Below, piece by piece: positions 34,594 to 44,694 of a stretch of 64,000 nucleotides of DNA. How positions within the stretch are numbered: the first letter of the stretch is position 1; every line of letters begins with the position of its first letter. Origin of the DNA: Sulfurospirillum arsenophilum NBRC 109478. Lineage in GTDB: Bacteria > Campylobacterota > Campylobacteria > Campylobacterales > Sulfurospirillaceae. Location of the stretch: contig NZ_BBQF01000001.1 of the NCBI RefSeq assembly GCF_000813345.1, forward strand, positions 310,001 through 374,000, written 5' to 3'. The translations under genes and the position numbers were made by a program. The notes below the pieces were generated by a model that worked only from the letters and a program-made list of their open reading frames with translations, had not been told where the DNA came from and did not search any database.

Positions 34594-35907
34594 TTAGATA
34601 TCTTCCGCCAACTCTTTTTCTTTCCGAATAATATACCAGCCTAGAATTGCACCAAATAAAAAGACCCCCATTACATAAAAACCTGCTGCATATTTACTGA
34701 AAAAATTGGCAAGAATTGGGATAAGAAAAGCGGTTAATGCACCTGTGATAGCGTAGGAAATATTAAAGGAAAAAGCAACACCACTGAATCTTACTTTTGC
34801 GGGAAAGGCTCGTACCATATAGTAAGGAAATGCTCCAACGATACCAACGCTAAAGCCAACAATAGGGTAGGTGATATAGAGCATTGTCGTGCCTGCTGAG
34901 AGCGATAAGAGAAAAGCGATAGTCGCGATGACCACGAAAATACACCCTATCGATATAATTTTACCAATGGAAAATTTATCGGCAAGGTAGCCGTAAAAGA
35001 CACATCCGAGTGCTAAACCAGCTGTTGCTAGAAGCCTTGATATGGAAACGTCTATTTCTGAAAAGCCAAATTGACCTTGCAAATAGACATGCGATGTGAC
35101 GATAATAACCATAATACCTGCGGATAAAACCCATGTGAGCAGTATAGCGATAATCGTTTGGGGTAAATGGTTTGATAAAACATTCCAAACGGGTAATTTT
35201 TTTGTTATATCCTCTTTTTCTCTTTTTTGCATTTCAAGAAAAATAGGTGTCTCTTTGAGCCAACGCCTGAGATACATCGCTATAAATCCAAAAATACCAC
35301 CTACGATAAACGGAATTCTCCATGCCCAACTGTTCATCTCCGCTGCATTAAAATTACTTTGCATGATGATCGAGACTAAAGAACCAAGAAGGATTCCAAG
35401 GGTAAGCCCTGATGTGAGTGTTCCGCAGGCGAGGCCTACTTTATCTTTGGGAACGTGTTCGGCTACAAATGTCCAAGCCCCAGGAATTTCCCCACCGACT
35501 GCGAGTCCTTGACAGACACGAAGGATGAGAAGCAAAATAGGCGCAAAATAGCCCACGGATGCATAGGTTGGCAAACAACCAATGAGAAGTGTGGGCACTG
35601 CCATAAGAAGAATGCTCAGAGTAAACATACGTTTCCTGCCAAACAGATCGCCAAAATGCGCCATTACAATGCCACCAAAGGGTCGCGCGAGATAACCTGC
35701 GGCAAAGATACCAAATGTTTGAAGTTGACTGAGCCACATGGGCATATCAGCAGGAAAAAATAAAATACCAATCACTTTGGAAAAAAATACAAAAATAATG
35801 AAGTCATAAAATTCTAAGGCTCCACCAAAAGCAGAAAGGGAAAGTGTTTTGTAGTCTTGCGTGCTGAGAATTCTTTTGTGTTTATTTGCCGTATGTTGCT
35901 GTGCCAT
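34594..35907 (-). CDS. MFS transporter, metabolite:proton symporter type (ProP/ShiA-like)
   Basis: The 437-residue protein has twelve membrane segments and MHS-family motifs: LEFYDFIIFVFFSKVIG in the first segment, GYLARPFGGIVMAHFGDLFG with the loop 2-3 motif, and GLAVGGEIPGAWTFVAEHVP. It would import an organic acid or osmolyte with protons; the substrate cannot be read. AAGGAC lies 5 bases before ATG 35907. It is transcribed alone, convergent to comF. Confidence 0.87.
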   Translation of the reverse strand: MAQQHTANKHKRILSTQDYKTLSLSAFGGALEFYDFIIFVFFSKVIGILFFPADMPMWLSQLQTFGIFAAGYLARPFGGIVMAHFGDLFGRKRMFTLSILLMAVPTLLIGCLPTYASVGYFAPILLLILRVCQGLAVGGEIPGAWTFVAEHVPKDKVGLACGTLTSGLTLGILLGSLVSIIMQSNFNAAEMNSWAWRIPFIVGGIFGFIAMYLRRWLKETPIFLEMQKREKEDITKKLPVWNVLSNHLPQTIIAILLTWVLSAGIMVIIVTSHVYLQGQFGFSEIDVSISRLLATAGLALGCVFYGYLADKFSIGKIISIGCIFVVIATIAFLLSLSAGTTMLYITYPIVGFSVGIVGAFPYYMVRAFPAKVRFSGVAFSFNISYAITGALTAFLIPILANFFSKYAAGFYVMGVFLFGAILGWYIIRKEKELAEDI

Positions 35908-36019
35908 TACGTGTCCTTGGTTATGTAAAACGTGAAGTATAACGAAAATTTGTTGGACTCAATCGTCTTTACATGTAAAAAATTGTTCATAAAATAAGCA
36001 TGGGAAAATTCAAGAAAGT

Positions 36020-36538
36020 TTATGCGCTCGAACATGAATCCGAATATACAGGAGATGGGTTGCTTTTTTCTACATGTAATTTAATCATAAGTAAAAGCAC
36101 TTGGTACATGTCTTTATCATTGTATTTGGCAATTGTTTTTAACGTATCTTCACCATTTTTAACATTTACATGGTTTTCCAAAAGCTTTTGTTGAAGAAAA
36201 GAGGCGTCACAATTAAACCATAAGCAGAGTTCTTTAAAGGATTGATTTTTGGTGTTGCGAATCAGAAAGTCTATGTTGTCTTCATGGCGGATATGTTTTT
36301 TTAAAAGAATAGCGATACATTCTTGAAAGAGTTTTCGAATCGAACATCTTCGTAGCCAAGCATGTACGCCTAAAAGCCCAATAATAACAAGGGCTGCTAT
36401 TTTGTGTAATAAGAGATTGTATGTCGTGTCATAATGAAGCACAAAAACTATACCTGTGGTATAAAGAACAACAAACATCACAATGATTGCTACAATTATC
36501 ACGACTTTAAGAACGGTTTCATTAAGGTGAGCGAACAC
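36020..36538 (-). CDS. Small membrane protein related to the DUF4405-like protein at 30.3 kb
   Basis: The 172-residue protein starts at GTG 36538, with AAAGGA 6 bases upstream. It has two membrane segments (about residues 10-30 and 42-60; LLLHKIAALVIIGLLGVHAWL includes two His) and a helical C-terminal part. That part (SFKELCLWFNCDASFLQQKL, EDTLKTIAKYNDKDMYQVLL) aligns by eye with the repeat units of the 30301-31128 protein. The two are probably paralogues with a shared, undescribed domain. Function unknown. Confidence 0.65.
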   Translation of the reverse strand: MFAHLNETVLKVVIIVAIIVMFVVLYTTGIVFVLHYDTTYNLLLHKIAALVIIGLLGVHAWLRRCSIRKLFQECIAILLKKHIRHEDNIDFLIRNTKNQSFKELCLWFNCDASFLQQKLLENHVNVKNGEDTLKTIAKYNDKDMYQVLLLMIKLHVEKSNPSPVYSDSCSSA

Positions 36539-36553
36539 AAAAAATCCTTTAAA

Positions 36554-36583
36554 AGGGGTCAGGGCTAAACTTTTAACTTTTTA
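36554..36583 (+). repeat. Left 30-bp inverted repeat of the RAYT element
   Basis: Exact reverse complement of 37372-37401. It lies before the transposase promoter (TTATAAT at 36594-36600). Confidence 0.95.
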
Positions 36584-36623
36584 ACATTCTGTGTTATAAT
36601 TTTAGCTAAAAACGAGGGTATTT

Positions 36624-37382
36624 ATGCCACGAAGATTGCGTATTGAAAGCTTAGGATATCATCATGTCTACAACAGAGGTGTTGCCAAAGGCAATGTCTT
36701 TGTCGATGAGAAGGATAAGGCGAAGTTTATAGAACTGATGGCAAGCATTGCTAGAGAGCATAAATTTAACATTCATGCGTTTTGTTTGATGGATAACCAT
36801 TACCACATCTTAGTTCAAAATTCGCGTGAAAATCTCGCCTCTGGCATGCGTCAACTGGGCGCCCAATATGCAAGTTACTTCAATAAACGTCATGACCGCG
36901 TGGGGCATCTGTGGCAAGATCGTTTCAAGTCATGGTATGTTTTAGATGAAAAACACCTCTTCACACTTTTTAAATACATCGAATCCAATCCAGTAAAAGC
37001 TAAAATGACGAATGCCATCGGCGAGTACATGTACTGCGCAACGTATAGCATGCTTAAAGATGCCGTGCCACCTTTTTTGCAAAATTCATTTGTTTTGAGA
37101 GAGTACAATACCAAAGAGTTGTTCGAGTTTTTAAGCATTCCTCTAAGTAGCTCTGAGCGTTTAAACATAGACGCATTTCATAAAACAAAGTATAAGCAAG
37201 AAGAGGGGCAAACCGTGCCTCTGCACAAAGAAACATTAGCTACTTATTTTTTACATGTAAAGAATAAAGAGCAAAGAAATGAAGCGATAAAAAAAGCCTA
37301 TGAAGATGGGTATAGTAAAAGTGACGTTGCCAGAGAAGTTTCTCTAAGCGTTGCAGGTGTGAGTAAAATTCTAAAAAGTTAA
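36624..37382 (+). CDS. REP-associated (RAYT-type) Y1 transposase
   Basis: The 252-residue protein begins MPRRLRIESLGYHHVYNRG and has the HUH motif in FCLMDNHYHILVQNS, the likely catalytic Tyr in GAQYASYFNKRH, then VGHLWQDRFKSW and YIESNPVKAKM. These are hallmarks of the IS200-related TnpA-REP group, which nicks single-stranded DNA. The C-terminal part (about residues 195-252) ends in a helix-turn-helix-like KSDVAREVSLSVAGVSKIL. It lies between perfect inverted repeats and appears intact. A TTACATGTAA palindrome at 37251 shows the element has been in this genome long enough, or came from a related one. Confidence 0.93.
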   Translation: MPRRLRIESLGYHHVYNRGVAKGNVFVDEKDKAKFIELMASIAREHKFNIHAFCLMDNHYHILVQNSRENLASGMRQLGAQYASYFNKRHDRVGHLWQDRFKSWYVLDEKHLFTLFKYIESNPVKAKMTNAIGEYMYCATYSMLKDAVPPFLQNSFVLREYNTKELFEFLSIPLSSSERLNIDAFHKTKYKQEEGQTVPLHKETLATYFLHVKNKEQRNEAIKKAYEDGYSKSDVAREVSLSVAGVSKILKS

Positions 37383-37401
37383 AAGTTTAGCCCTGACCCC
37401 T
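37372..37401 (-). repeat. Right 30-bp inverted repeat of the RAYT element
   Basis: Exact reverse complement of 36554-36583; it overlaps the last codons and stop of the transposase and ends 59 bases before gyrA. Confidence 0.95.
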
Positions 37402-37425
37402 ATTGAAACCAAAGGAAAAGTAAAG

Positions 37426-37431
37426 TACAAT
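37426..37431 (+). promoter_or_regulatory. Probable -10 box of gyrA
   Basis: TACAAT stands 29 bases before the gyrA ATG, within the 59 bases left between the RAYT element and the gene. The -35 side would fall partly in or next to the element's right repeat. Confidence 0.4.
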
Positions 37432-37460
37432 GAAACAATTTTACATTGCAAGGTTAATGA

Positions 37461-39992
37461 ATGGATAATATTTTTGATTCGAACCAAGACATCAAAACGA
37501 TCAGTATTGAAGAGTCGATAAAGACCAGTTATCTTGATTATTCGATGAGCGTTATCATCGGTCGTGCGCTTCCCGATGCACGAGATGGACTTAAACCCGT
37601 ACACAGAAGAATTTTATACGCGATGAACGATCTTGCGATCTCTTCACGCAGTCCGTATAAGAAATCAGCACGTATCGTCGGTGATGTTATCGGTAAGTAC
37701 CACCCACATGGTGATACCGCGGTTTATGACGCGCTTGTTCGTATGGCTCAGCCTTTCTCAATGCGTATTCCGATTGTTGATGGACAGGGAAACTTCGGTT
37801 CTATCGACGGTGATAGTGCAGCTGCGATGCGTTATACGGAAGCGCGTATGACTCCATTGGCGGAAGAGCTTCTTCGTGATCTTGATAAAGACACTGTTGA
37901 TTTTGTTCCAAACTACGATGACAGTATGATTGAGCCAGATGTATTGCCAAGTCGTGTTCCAAACTTGCTCCTTAACGGATCAAGTGGTATCGCGGTTGGT
38001 ATGGCAACCAATGTTCCTCCACACTGTTTAGATGAGCTTTTAGATGCATTGCTTCTTTTGATTGAAAATCCAGAAGCAACACTGGATGAGGTGATGGAAT
38101 TTATCAAAGGGCCAGATTTTCCAACCAGTGGAATTATCTTTGGTAAAAAAGGTATTTTAGAGGCGTATCGTACAGGACGTGGTCGTGTGAGAGTACGTGC
38201 GAAAGTGCATATAGAGAAAAAAGGTAATAAAGACATCATTGTTATCGATGAACTTCCTTACCAAGTCAATAAAGTACGTTTAATTGAACAAATCGTTGCC
38301 CTTGTTAAAGAGAAAATGATCGAAGGCATCAGCGAGATTAGAGATGAGAGTGATAGAGATGGTATCCGTTTGGTCATAGAGCTTAAACGTGAAGCGATGA
38401 GTGACATTGTTCTTAACAATCTTTATAAATCAACCAATCTTGAAGTGACGTTTGGTGTTATCTTGTTGGCTATTTACAATAAAGAGCCAAAAATCTTTAC
38501 ACTCATTGAACTTTTAAAACTTTTCTTGCGTCATCGTAAAACCGTTATTATTCGTCGTACGATTTTTGAACTTGAAAAAGCGAAAGCGAAAGCGCATATT
38601 TTAGAGGGCTTGAAAATTGCTCTTGATAATATCGATGAGATTATCGCGCTTATTAAAGGCAGTGCTGATACTAAAAGTGCGAAAGATGGCTTGATTGAGC
38701 GATTTAACCTGAGTGAAGTTCAAGCAGGTGCTATTCTTGACATGAGACTTCAACGTCTTACAGGACTTGAGAGAGATAAAATTGAAAATGAACTTGCAGA
38801 GCTTCTTCAAGAGATTCAACGCCTCAGCGATATTCTACGCAGTGAAGCGCTTTTAAATGCTCTTATTAAAGAAGAGTTGATCGAGATTAAAGATAAATTC
38901 AAATCAAAACGTATTACTGAAATCGTTGATGATTATGATGATATTGATGTGGAAGATTTGATTGCCAATGAGTCAATGGTTGTTACTATTACACATCGTG
39001 GTTACATCAAACGTGTACCACTTAAACAGTATGAGAAACAAAAACGTGGTGGTAAAGGTAAAATTGCCGTAACCACATACGACGATGACTTTATTGAGAG
39101 TTTCTTTGTCTCTGATACGCACGATACCTTGATGTTTGTAACGGATCGTGGACAACTCTACTGGCTCAAAGTGTACAAAATACCAGAAGGTAGTAGAACT
39201 GCTAAGGGAAAAGCCGTTGTTAACTTAGTCCAACTCCAAGCGGACGAAAAAATTATGGCAATTATTCCAACAACCGATTTTGATGAGACAAAATCATTAG
39301 CATTCTTCACTAAAAATGGTGTTATTAAACGTACAAATCTTAGTGAATTTAAAAACATTAGATCAGTCGGCGTTAGAGCAATTACCCTAGATGATGACGA
39401 TGAATTAGTAACGGCTAAAGTTGTCACACACGATACAAAAAATCTTTTCATTGTGACTAAAAAAGGTATGTGTATTCGTTTTGAAGTAGGTGATGCAAGA
39501 GAAATCGGAAGAACAGCACGTGGTGTGACAGGTATTCGCTTTAAAGAACCGAATGACCGTGTTGTTGGTGCTGCCGTTATTTATAACGATCAAGAAGAGT
39601 TGTTGACAGTAACGGAAAAAGGTATCGGTAAACGAACTACAGCAGAAGAGTACAGATTGCAAGGTCGTGGTGGTAAAGGTGTTATCGCTATGAAGTTGAC
39701 AGCTAAAACTGCCGATCTAGTAAGTGTTGTCATTGTAGATGAAGACAAAGACCTTATGGCACTTACCAGTAATGGCAAAATGATCCGTGTGGATATGGAG
39801 ACAATCCGTAAAGCTGGACGTAATACAAGTGGTGTTAAAGTCGTCTCGGTCGAGGGAAGCGATGTGGTTGCAAGTATTGCACGATGCCCTAAAGAAGAGA
39901 TCGATGAGCTTGATGGCGAAGGCTTTGAAGATGAAGAGATTTCAGGCGAAGGTAGTTTGATTATCCCTGATGATGCGCCTAGCATTGAGTAG
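37461..39992 (+). CDS. gyrA: DNA gyrase subunit A
   Basis: The 843-residue subunit shows the catalytic Tyr in [12 protein letters not shown], the quinolone region [17 protein letters not shown], and six C-terminal beta-propeller blades including the GyrA box QKRGGKG. Thr and Asp stand at the two main quinolone-resistance positions, which is the usual sensitive state in Campylobacterota. It introduces negative supercoils with GyrB. The C-terminus ends in an acidic tail. flgP follows, as in Campylobacter. Confidence 0.97.
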   Translation: MDNIFDSNQDIKTISIEESIKTSYLDYSMSVIIGRALPDARDGLKPVHRRILYAMNDLAISSRSPYKKSARIVGDVIGKYHPHGDTAVYDALVRMAQPFSMRIPIVDGQGNFGSIDGDSAAAMRYTEARMTPLAEELLRDLDKDTVDFVPNYDDSMIEPDVLPSRVPNLLLNGSSGIAVGMATNVPPHCLDELLDALLLLIENPEATLDEVMEFIKGPDFPTSGIIFGKKGILEAYRTGRGRVRVRAKVHIEKKGNKDIIVIDELPYQVNKVRLIEQIVALVKEKMIEGISEIRDESDRDGIRLVIELKREAMSDIVLNNLYKSTNLEVTFGVILLAIYNKEPKIFTLIELLKLFLRHRKTVIIRRTIFELEKAKAKAHILEGLKIALDNIDEIIALIKGSADTKSAKDGLIERFNLSEVQAGAILDMRLQRLTGLERDKIENELAELLQEIQRLSDILRSEALLNALIKEELIEIKDKFKSKRITEIVDDYDDIDVEDLIANESMVVTITHRGYIKRVPLKQYEKQKRGGKGKIAVTTYDDDFIESFFVSDTHDTLMFVTDRGQLYWLKVYKIPEGSRTAKGKAVVNLVQLQADEKIMAIIPTTDFDETKSLAFFTKNGVIKRTNLSEFKNIRSVGVRAITLDDDDELVTAKVVTHDTKNLFIVTKKGMCIRFEVGDAREIGRTARGVTGIRFKEPNDRVVGAAVIYNDQEELLTVTEKGIGKRTTAEEYRLQGRGGKGVIAMKLTAKTADLVSVVIVDEDKDLMALTSNGKMIRVDMETIRKAGRNTSGVKVVSVEGSDVVASIARCPKEEIDELDGEGFEDEEISGEGSLIIPDDAPSIE

Positions 39993-40040
39993 TTGGAATA
40001 GTAGTTGCTTAAAGATAAAAAAATATTTAAAGGTGTACCT

Positions 40041-40481
40041 ATGAATAGATGGTTTATGACACTTTTGGCAAGTTTAGGCTTGTTGCTTATTGTTTCGGGT
40101 TGTTCGACAAAAAAGGACGAAGCACCAAAAGATCCAAAAGCGGCAGCGTATGATTTTAGCAATGAAAAATCATTTGTCGTTTATGGTGAAGGTATTGCAC
40201 CTGTGCATACAGTCTCTCCTGCACAAGCAATTGTGCTTGCAAAACGGGCTGCAATTACGGATGGGTATCGACAACTCGGTGAGAAACTCTATGGTGTGAA
40301 AATTAACTCAAGCGAGACAGTTAAAGACGCTATGATAAGAGATTCTCGTATCACCGCACAAGTCAATGCTTTGATTAAAGATGCAGCTATCACAGATGCA
40401 ACCTTTAAAGATGGCCTCTATAGTATTAGAATGGAAATTACGATGAGCGCACGTAGGTGGCACGAACTCTTCTCTTATTAA
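40041..40481 (+). CDS. flgP: LPP20-type lipoprotein FlgP (flagellar basal disk)
   Basis: The 146-residue protein has a lipoprotein signal with lipobox LIVSGC and then the LPP20 domain (SPAQAIVLAKRAAITDGYRQ, EKLYGVKINSSETV). In Campylobacter the gene after gyrA is flgP, whose product forms the large disk below the outer membrane around the motor. I chose ATG 40041 with AAGGTG before it rather than an ATG 12 codons upstream. It overlaps the next gene. Confidence 0.85.
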   Translation: MNRWFMTLLASLGLLLIVSGCSTKKDEAPKDPKAAAYDFSNEKSFVVYGEGIAPVHTVSPAQAIVLAKRAAITDGYRQLGEKLYGVKINSSETVKDAMIRDSRITAQVNALIKDAAITDATFKDGLYSIRMEITMSARRWHELFSY

Positions 40482-40849
40482 TTTTCGGAGTATCGCAAAC
40501 ACTTTTTTGCAGTGATCTTTTTTGGTTTTCATACAAAATCGTCACTGCAAATAGTGTTGTTATTCATGAAGAAAAAAATATTGCTCTTGCCATGATTCCT
40601 TACGAAGGCAAGAAGCAAGTTTTATGTGAATTACCTCTACAGAACAGTTCGAACCTTTCTAAAGAAGCTTTTTTACGAAAGAATTTTGATACGATCCTTC
40701 CTTGTTTTTACCCACTCTCAACACGTGTTCGTTCATGGGATGACCAATACCTAAAACACAGCAATGATAGAATAGAGTTGGTAATTGAGCCAGTGCGCTT
40801 TACAGTAGACTTTAAAGATGAATTTGCTACCATAAATGCCATTAGGTAA
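40457..40849 (+). CDS. flgQ: FlgQ-like exported protein
   Basis: The 130-residue protein begins at GTG 40457 inside flgP and has a signal peptide (TLLLLIFGVSQTLFCS). The rest has no motif I recognise. In Campylobacter the gene between flgP and flgR is flgQ, needed for stable FlgP and motility. The symbol rests on this position and size, not on clear sequence recognition. Confidence 0.7.
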   Translation: MARTLLLLIFGVSQTLFCSDLFWFSYKIVTANSVVIHEEKNIALAMIPYEGKKQVLCELPLQNSSNLSKEAFLRKNFDTILPCFYPLSTRVRSWDDQYLKHSNDRIELVIEPVRFTVDFKDEFATINAIR

Positions 40850-40876
40850 AACTCTTTTTGGCAGGATCAATTAAAA

Positions 40877-42040
40877 ATGCATGTCGCAATTGTAGAAGAT
40901 GATATAAATATGAGAAAATCCCTTGAGATAGCACTTGGGGAGTATGAAGAATTTAAAATTTCTACCTATAAAAGCGCACTGGATGCACTCAAAAAGATTG
41001 ATTCAAGTGTTGATTTGATCGTTACCGACATCAATATGCCAGGAATGGACGGCATTGAGTTTATTAAAAAACTTGATGGGGCTTATGACATCATCGTTAT
41101 TACCGGCAACGCAACACTCAGTCGTGCTATAGAGTCTGTACGTTTAGGTGTCAAAGATTTTTTAACCAAGCCTTTTGAGATTGAAACACTCGTTGAAGCG
41201 ATCAAGCGACACGATAAAATTCGTACTAAAGTTAAAGAGAGTTTTGAAAAGATCGATAGTAGTAAAGAGGAAAATGGCGATTTCATAGCCACTTCACCCG
41301 AACTTGAAAAAGCACTTACCATTGCGAGGAAAGCTGCAAAAACAGATGTAAGTGTTCTCCTTTTAGGCGAAAGCGGTGTGGGTAAAGAGCTTTTTGCTAA
41401 TTATGTGCATAAAAACTCCCCAAGGGCTAAAAATGCGTTTGTAGCCATCAATATGGCAGCAATTCCTGAAAACCTTTTGGAAAGTGAGCTTTTCGGTTAT
41501 GAAAAAGGCGCATTTACCGATGCTATTGCGGAGAAAAAGGGTTATTTTGAAGTTGCCAATGGAGGAACTCTTTTCTTAGATGAAATTGGTGAGATGCCCA
41601 TGACACTTCAAGCAAAGCTTTTAAGGGTGATCCAAGAGCGTGTAATGGTACGTGTGGGTGGTACAAAAGAGTTACCGATTGATGTACGTATTGTTTCTGC
41701 AACCAATGCCGATATTAAAAGAAGCATTAAAGAAGGGCAATTTAGAGAAGATCTCTACTATAGGCTTAACACGATTCCTATTGAAATTGCGCCACTTCGT
41801 CAACGTAAAGAGGAAATTTTGCCTATTTGCGAGGTTATTTTAGAACGTGTGACGAAGAAATACGGTTTGCAAAAGCGTTATTTTTCGGAAGAGGCAATCG
41901 AATCTTTAATGACCTATCGATGGCCAGGCAATATTAGAGAGTTGATCTCTGTCGTAGAACGTGCAGTGATCTTGAGTGATACCGAAGCGATCAGTAAAGA
42001 AGATCTCTTCTTAGAAAGCCGTAATTGGTTTAGTTCATAA
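40877..42040 (+). CDS. flgR: Sigma54-dependent flagellar response regulator FlgR without DNA-binding domain
   Basis: The 387-residue protein has a receiver domain (phospho-acceptor Asp in LIVTDINMPGMDG, Lys in DFLTKPFE) and an AAA+ domain with GESGVGKELFANYVH, the sigma54-contact loop GAFTDA (not the usual GAFTGA) and FLDEIGEMP, ending soon after RWPGNIRELISVVERA. No C-terminal Fis-type helix-turn-helix follows; Helicobacter FlgR also lacks it and works from solution. It activates RpoN-dependent flagellar genes with the kinase FlgS. The gene order gyrA-flgP-flgQ-flgR-asd matches Campylobacter. Confidence 0.92.
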   Translation: MHVAIVEDDINMRKSLEIALGEYEEFKISTYKSALDALKKIDSSVDLIVTDINMPGMDGIEFIKKLDGAYDIIVITGNATLSRAIESVRLGVKDFLTKPFEIETLVEAIKRHDKIRTKVKESFEKIDSSKEENGDFIATSPELEKALTIARKAAKTDVSVLLLGESGVGKELFANYVHKNSPRAKNAFVAINMAAIPENLLESELFGYEKGAFTDAIAEKKGYFEVANGGTLFLDEIGEMPMTLQAKLLRVIQERVMVRVGGTKELPIDVRIVSATNADIKRSIKEGQFREDLYYRLNTIPIEIAPLRQRKEEILPICEVILERVTKKYGLQKRYFSEEAIESLMTYRWPGNIRELISVVERAVILSDTEAISKEDLFLESRNWFSS

Positions 42041-42051
42041 AAAGAAAAAAT

Positions 42052-42102
42052 AGACTTTTTTGATAACTTAATACCAACTCTATTGGGTTATTAAAAAAGT
42101 CT
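42052..42102. terminator. Long terminator hairpin between flgR and asd
   Basis: Arms AGACTTTTTTGATAAC (42052-42067) and GTTATTAAAAAAGTCT (42087-42102) pair in 15 of 16 positions around a 19-base loop. It separates the flagellar genes from the asd operon. Confidence 0.75.
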
Positions 42103-42127
42103 CATATAAAAAAATAAGGTAAGAGAA

Positions 42128-43156
42128 ATGAAAAAGTACAATGTAGCAATCGTTGGAGCTACTGGTGCGGTTGGCGAAGAGCTGTGTAGAGTTTTAGAAG
42201 AGGTTGACTTTCCTGTCAATAATCTTGTTCCCCTTGCAAGCAGTAAAAGTGCAGGTCTTGAAGTTGAATTCAAAGGTAAAACGTATAAAGTAATTGAGTT
42301 GACTGAAAAAGCTTTTGAAGAAAATGATGTAGAGATTGCATTTTTTAGCGCAGGTGGTGACATCTCAGCTCATTATGCTCCCTTCGCAGCAGAAGCGGGT
42401 GCAGTCGTTATTGACAATACCAGCCATTTTAGAATGGATCCAGATGTTCCATTGGTCGTACCTGAGTGTAATCCAGGCGACATTGACCAATGGCAAAACA
42501 GAGGTATTATTGCTAATCCAAACTGTTCAACTATTCAAATGGTGCAAGTGCTAAAACCATTGGATGATCTCTTTAACATTACTCGTGTTGATGTAGCAAC
42601 GTATCAAGCGGTCAGTGGTGCTGGCAAAAGTGGTATGGAAGAGTTAGTGAACCAAATGCAAGACTTTTTTGCGTTTAAATTGGACCAATGCGAGCCAAAA
42701 ACATTTGCACATCAAATCGCACTCAATGTTATTCCTCATATTGATGTATTTATGGAGAATGACTATACTAAAGAAGAGATGAAAATGGTCAATGAGACTC
42801 AAAAAATCTTGGGTAAAAAAATGGAGATCAGCGCAACATGCGTTAGGGTTCCTGTTATGAGAAGTCACTCTGAAGCGATTACCATCCATTTTGAAAAAGA
42901 TGTCAATTTAGAAAAAGCAGTTGAAGCACTTAAAAATGCAGAAAATGTTGTGGTTCTTGATAATCCAGCTAAAAAAGAGTACCCAATGCCGATTATCTCG
43001 ACTGATACCAATGAGACATATGTGGGAAGAATTCGTAAAGACATTAACCGCGATAACGTTCTTCATTTATGGTGTGTTGCGGATCAGATTCGTGTAGGTG
43101 CTGCGACTAATGCTGTTAGAATTGCACAAAAATGGATTAAGCAGGAAGAGGCTTAA
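42128..43156 (+). CDS. asd: Aspartate-semialdehyde dehydrogenase
   Basis: The 342-residue enzyme has NAD(P)-binding VAIVGATGAVGEELCRVLEE, the catalytic Cys in IANPNCSTIQMVQVL and the YQAVSGAGKSGMEEL segment. It makes aspartate semialdehyde for lysine, diaminopimelate, threonine and methionine. Length is standard. It overlaps the YqhA-like gene by one base (TAATG). Confidence 0.97.
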   Translation: MKKYNVAIVGATGAVGEELCRVLEEVDFPVNNLVPLASSKSAGLEVEFKGKTYKVIELTEKAFEENDVEIAFFSAGGDISAHYAPFAAEAGAVVIDNTSHFRMDPDVPLVVPECNPGDIDQWQNRGIIANPNCSTIQMVQVLKPLDDLFNITRVDVATYQAVSGAGKSGMEELVNQMQDFFAFKLDQCEPKTFAHQIALNVIPHIDVFMENDYTKEEMKMVNETQKILGKKMEISATCVRVPVMRSHSEAITIHFEKDVNLEKAVEALKNAENVVVLDNPAKKEYPMPIISTDTNETYVGRIRKDINRDNVLHLWCVADQIRVGAATNAVRIAQKWIKQEEA

Positions 43157-43665
43157 TGCTGGAAAAGTTTTTTGAATCAACATTATGGTCTAGTAGATTT
43201 ATTACTCTTACGGCCGTTATTTTTAGTATTTTAGCAGCATTTGCACTTTTCTTTATTGCAAGTGCTGATTTATACACGGTATTGATAACGACATACAAAT
43301 ATTTCTTTTCAGGTATTCATCCTGAAAATTTTCATGAAGATATTGTCGCTGATATTATTGGTGCAATTGATCTTTACTTAATTGCCGTTGTTTTACTCAT
43401 TTTTGGCTTTGGTATTTATGAGCTTTTTGTCTCAGAAATAGATGTAGCTAAAGGGACAGGTGGTGATAAAATTTTATACGTTAGTTCTCTCGATGAGCTT
43501 AAAGATAAAATTGGAAAAGTCATTGTGATGGTTCTTGTTGTAAGCTTTTTTCAAAGAGTACTTCACGCTGAATATAAGGGTGCATTAGAGATGTTATACC
43601 TCTCTTTTTCGATTTTAGCTTTATCGTTAGGTCTCTATTTTTTACATAAGGGTGGAAAACACTGA
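43156..43665 (+). CDS. YqhA/UPF0114-family membrane protein
   Basis: The 169-residue protein has three or four membrane segments and family features: [36 protein letters not shown] and [19 protein letters not shown]. Its function is not established. It is coupled by one-base overlaps to asd and hemE, and a membrane protein stands next to asd in Campylobacter too. Confidence 0.85.
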   Translation: MLEKFFESTLWSSRFITLTAVIFSILAAFALFFIASADLYTVLITTYKYFFSGIHPENFHEDIVADIIGAIDLYLIAVVLLIFGFGIYELFVSEIDVAKGTGGDKILYVSSLDELKDKIGKVIVMVLVVSFFQRVLHAEYKGALEMLYLSFSILALSLGLYFLHKGGKH

Positions 43666-44687
43666 TGATTTTTGTAGATGCATGCTTTGGTAAAAAAACA
43701 CCGTATACACCTGTTTGGATGATGCGTCAAGCGGGACGTTATTTGCCTGAGTATATGGAAGTTAGAGCTCAAGCAGGAGACTTTTTACGTTTATGCAAAG
43801 ACCCTGAGAAAGCATGCGAAGTAACCCTTCAACCTGTCGATATTTTAGGTGTTGATGCTGCTATTTTATTTAGCGATATTTTGGTGGTTCCTTTAGAAAT
43901 GGGCATGGAGCTTCAGTTTTTAAAAGGCGAAGGGCCTGTTTTTTCACACCCGATTACGAATCAAGCCGATCTTGATAAGCTCAGCGTTGAAAAAGCGATA
44001 GATGGCTTGGAATATGTTTATGAAACCATAAAACTTATTCGCGGAAAACTTGCTGCAGATAAAGCACTGATTGGCTTTTGCGGTGCTCCTTGGACACTTG
44101 CAACCTATATGATTGAAGGTCAAGGGACTAAGACGTATGCGCTTGTTAAGAAAATGATCTATTCTAATCCGCAGTTTATGCATGCACTCCTCAAAAAAGT
44201 AACCGAAGTGCTTAAAGGTTATATGGAGCGTCAGATTCAAAGTGGTGCGAATGTTGTGATGATCTTTGATTCATGGGCAGCAGCACTCGAAGAGAGTGCC
44301 TATTTTGAATTTAGCTGGTCGTATATGAAAGAGATAAGTGCGTATTTGAAATCAAAATATCCGCATGTTCCTGTCATTTTATTTCCTAAAGGCATTAGCG
44401 GATACTTGGATAAAATCGATGGTGAATTTGATGTCTTTGGAGTGGATTGGTCAACACCGATTGAGCTAGCAAAAGCGAAATTAGGAGGCAAATATGTCCT
44501 TCAAGGCAATATGGAACCAACGCGTCTTTACAGCAAAGAGGCGATTGATGAAGGAATTGAGCATATCGTCAATGTTATGAAAAATGAGAGACATGTCTTT
44601 AACTTAGGTCATGGCATCTTGCCTGACATTCCTGTTGAGCATGCAAAATACTTCATTAAACAAGTCCAAACTCGCACCAAAATCTAA
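43665..44687 (+). CDS. hemE: Uroporphyrinogen decarboxylase
   Basis: The 340-residue heme-pathway enzyme has the signature [20 protein letters not shown], the catalytic Asp region [27 protein letters not shown] and [14 protein letters not shown]. It converts uroporphyrinogen III to coproporphyrinogen III, needed for the many c-type cytochromes of this organism. A terminator follows directly. Confidence 0.97.
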   Translation: MIFVDACFGKKTPYTPVWMMRQAGRYLPEYMEVRAQAGDFLRLCKDPEKACEVTLQPVDILGVDAAILFSDILVVPLEMGMELQFLKGEGPVFSHPITNQADLDKLSVEKAIDGLEYVYETIKLIRGKLAADKALIGFCGAPWTLATYMIEGQGTKTYALVKKMIYSNPQFMHALLKKVTEVLKGYMERQIQSGANVVMIFDSWAAALEESAYFEFSWSYMKEISAYLKSKYPHVPVILFPKGISGYLDKIDGEFDVFGVDWSTPIELAKAKLGGKYVLQGNMEPTRLYSKEAIDEGIEHIVNVMKNERHVFNLGHGILPDIPVEHAKYFIKQVQTRTKI

Positions 44688-44694
44688 TCATTCT

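Larger units (their letters stand above)
36554..37401. mobile_element. RAYT/Y1-transposase element with perfect 30-bp inverted repeats
   Basis: The 848-bp unit has identical 30-base inverted repeats at its ends (36554-36583 and 37372-37401, beginning AGGGGTCAGGGCTAAAC on the left). The right repeat includes the transposase stop codon. One gene lies inside. The GGGGTCAGG end sequence recurs with this transposase group in many bacteria as far as I recall. It sits in front of gyrA and could bring or change transcription there. Confidence 0.85.

Noticed and set aside
37027-37036. GTACATGTAC in the transposase gene
   Set aside because: It is a palindrome with the same core but different flanks, so I did not count it with TTACATGTAA.
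37680-37760. Quinolone-resistance change in gyrA
   Set aside because: The region reads [17 protein letters not shown] with Thr and Asp at the key positions, the usual sensitive form in this group.
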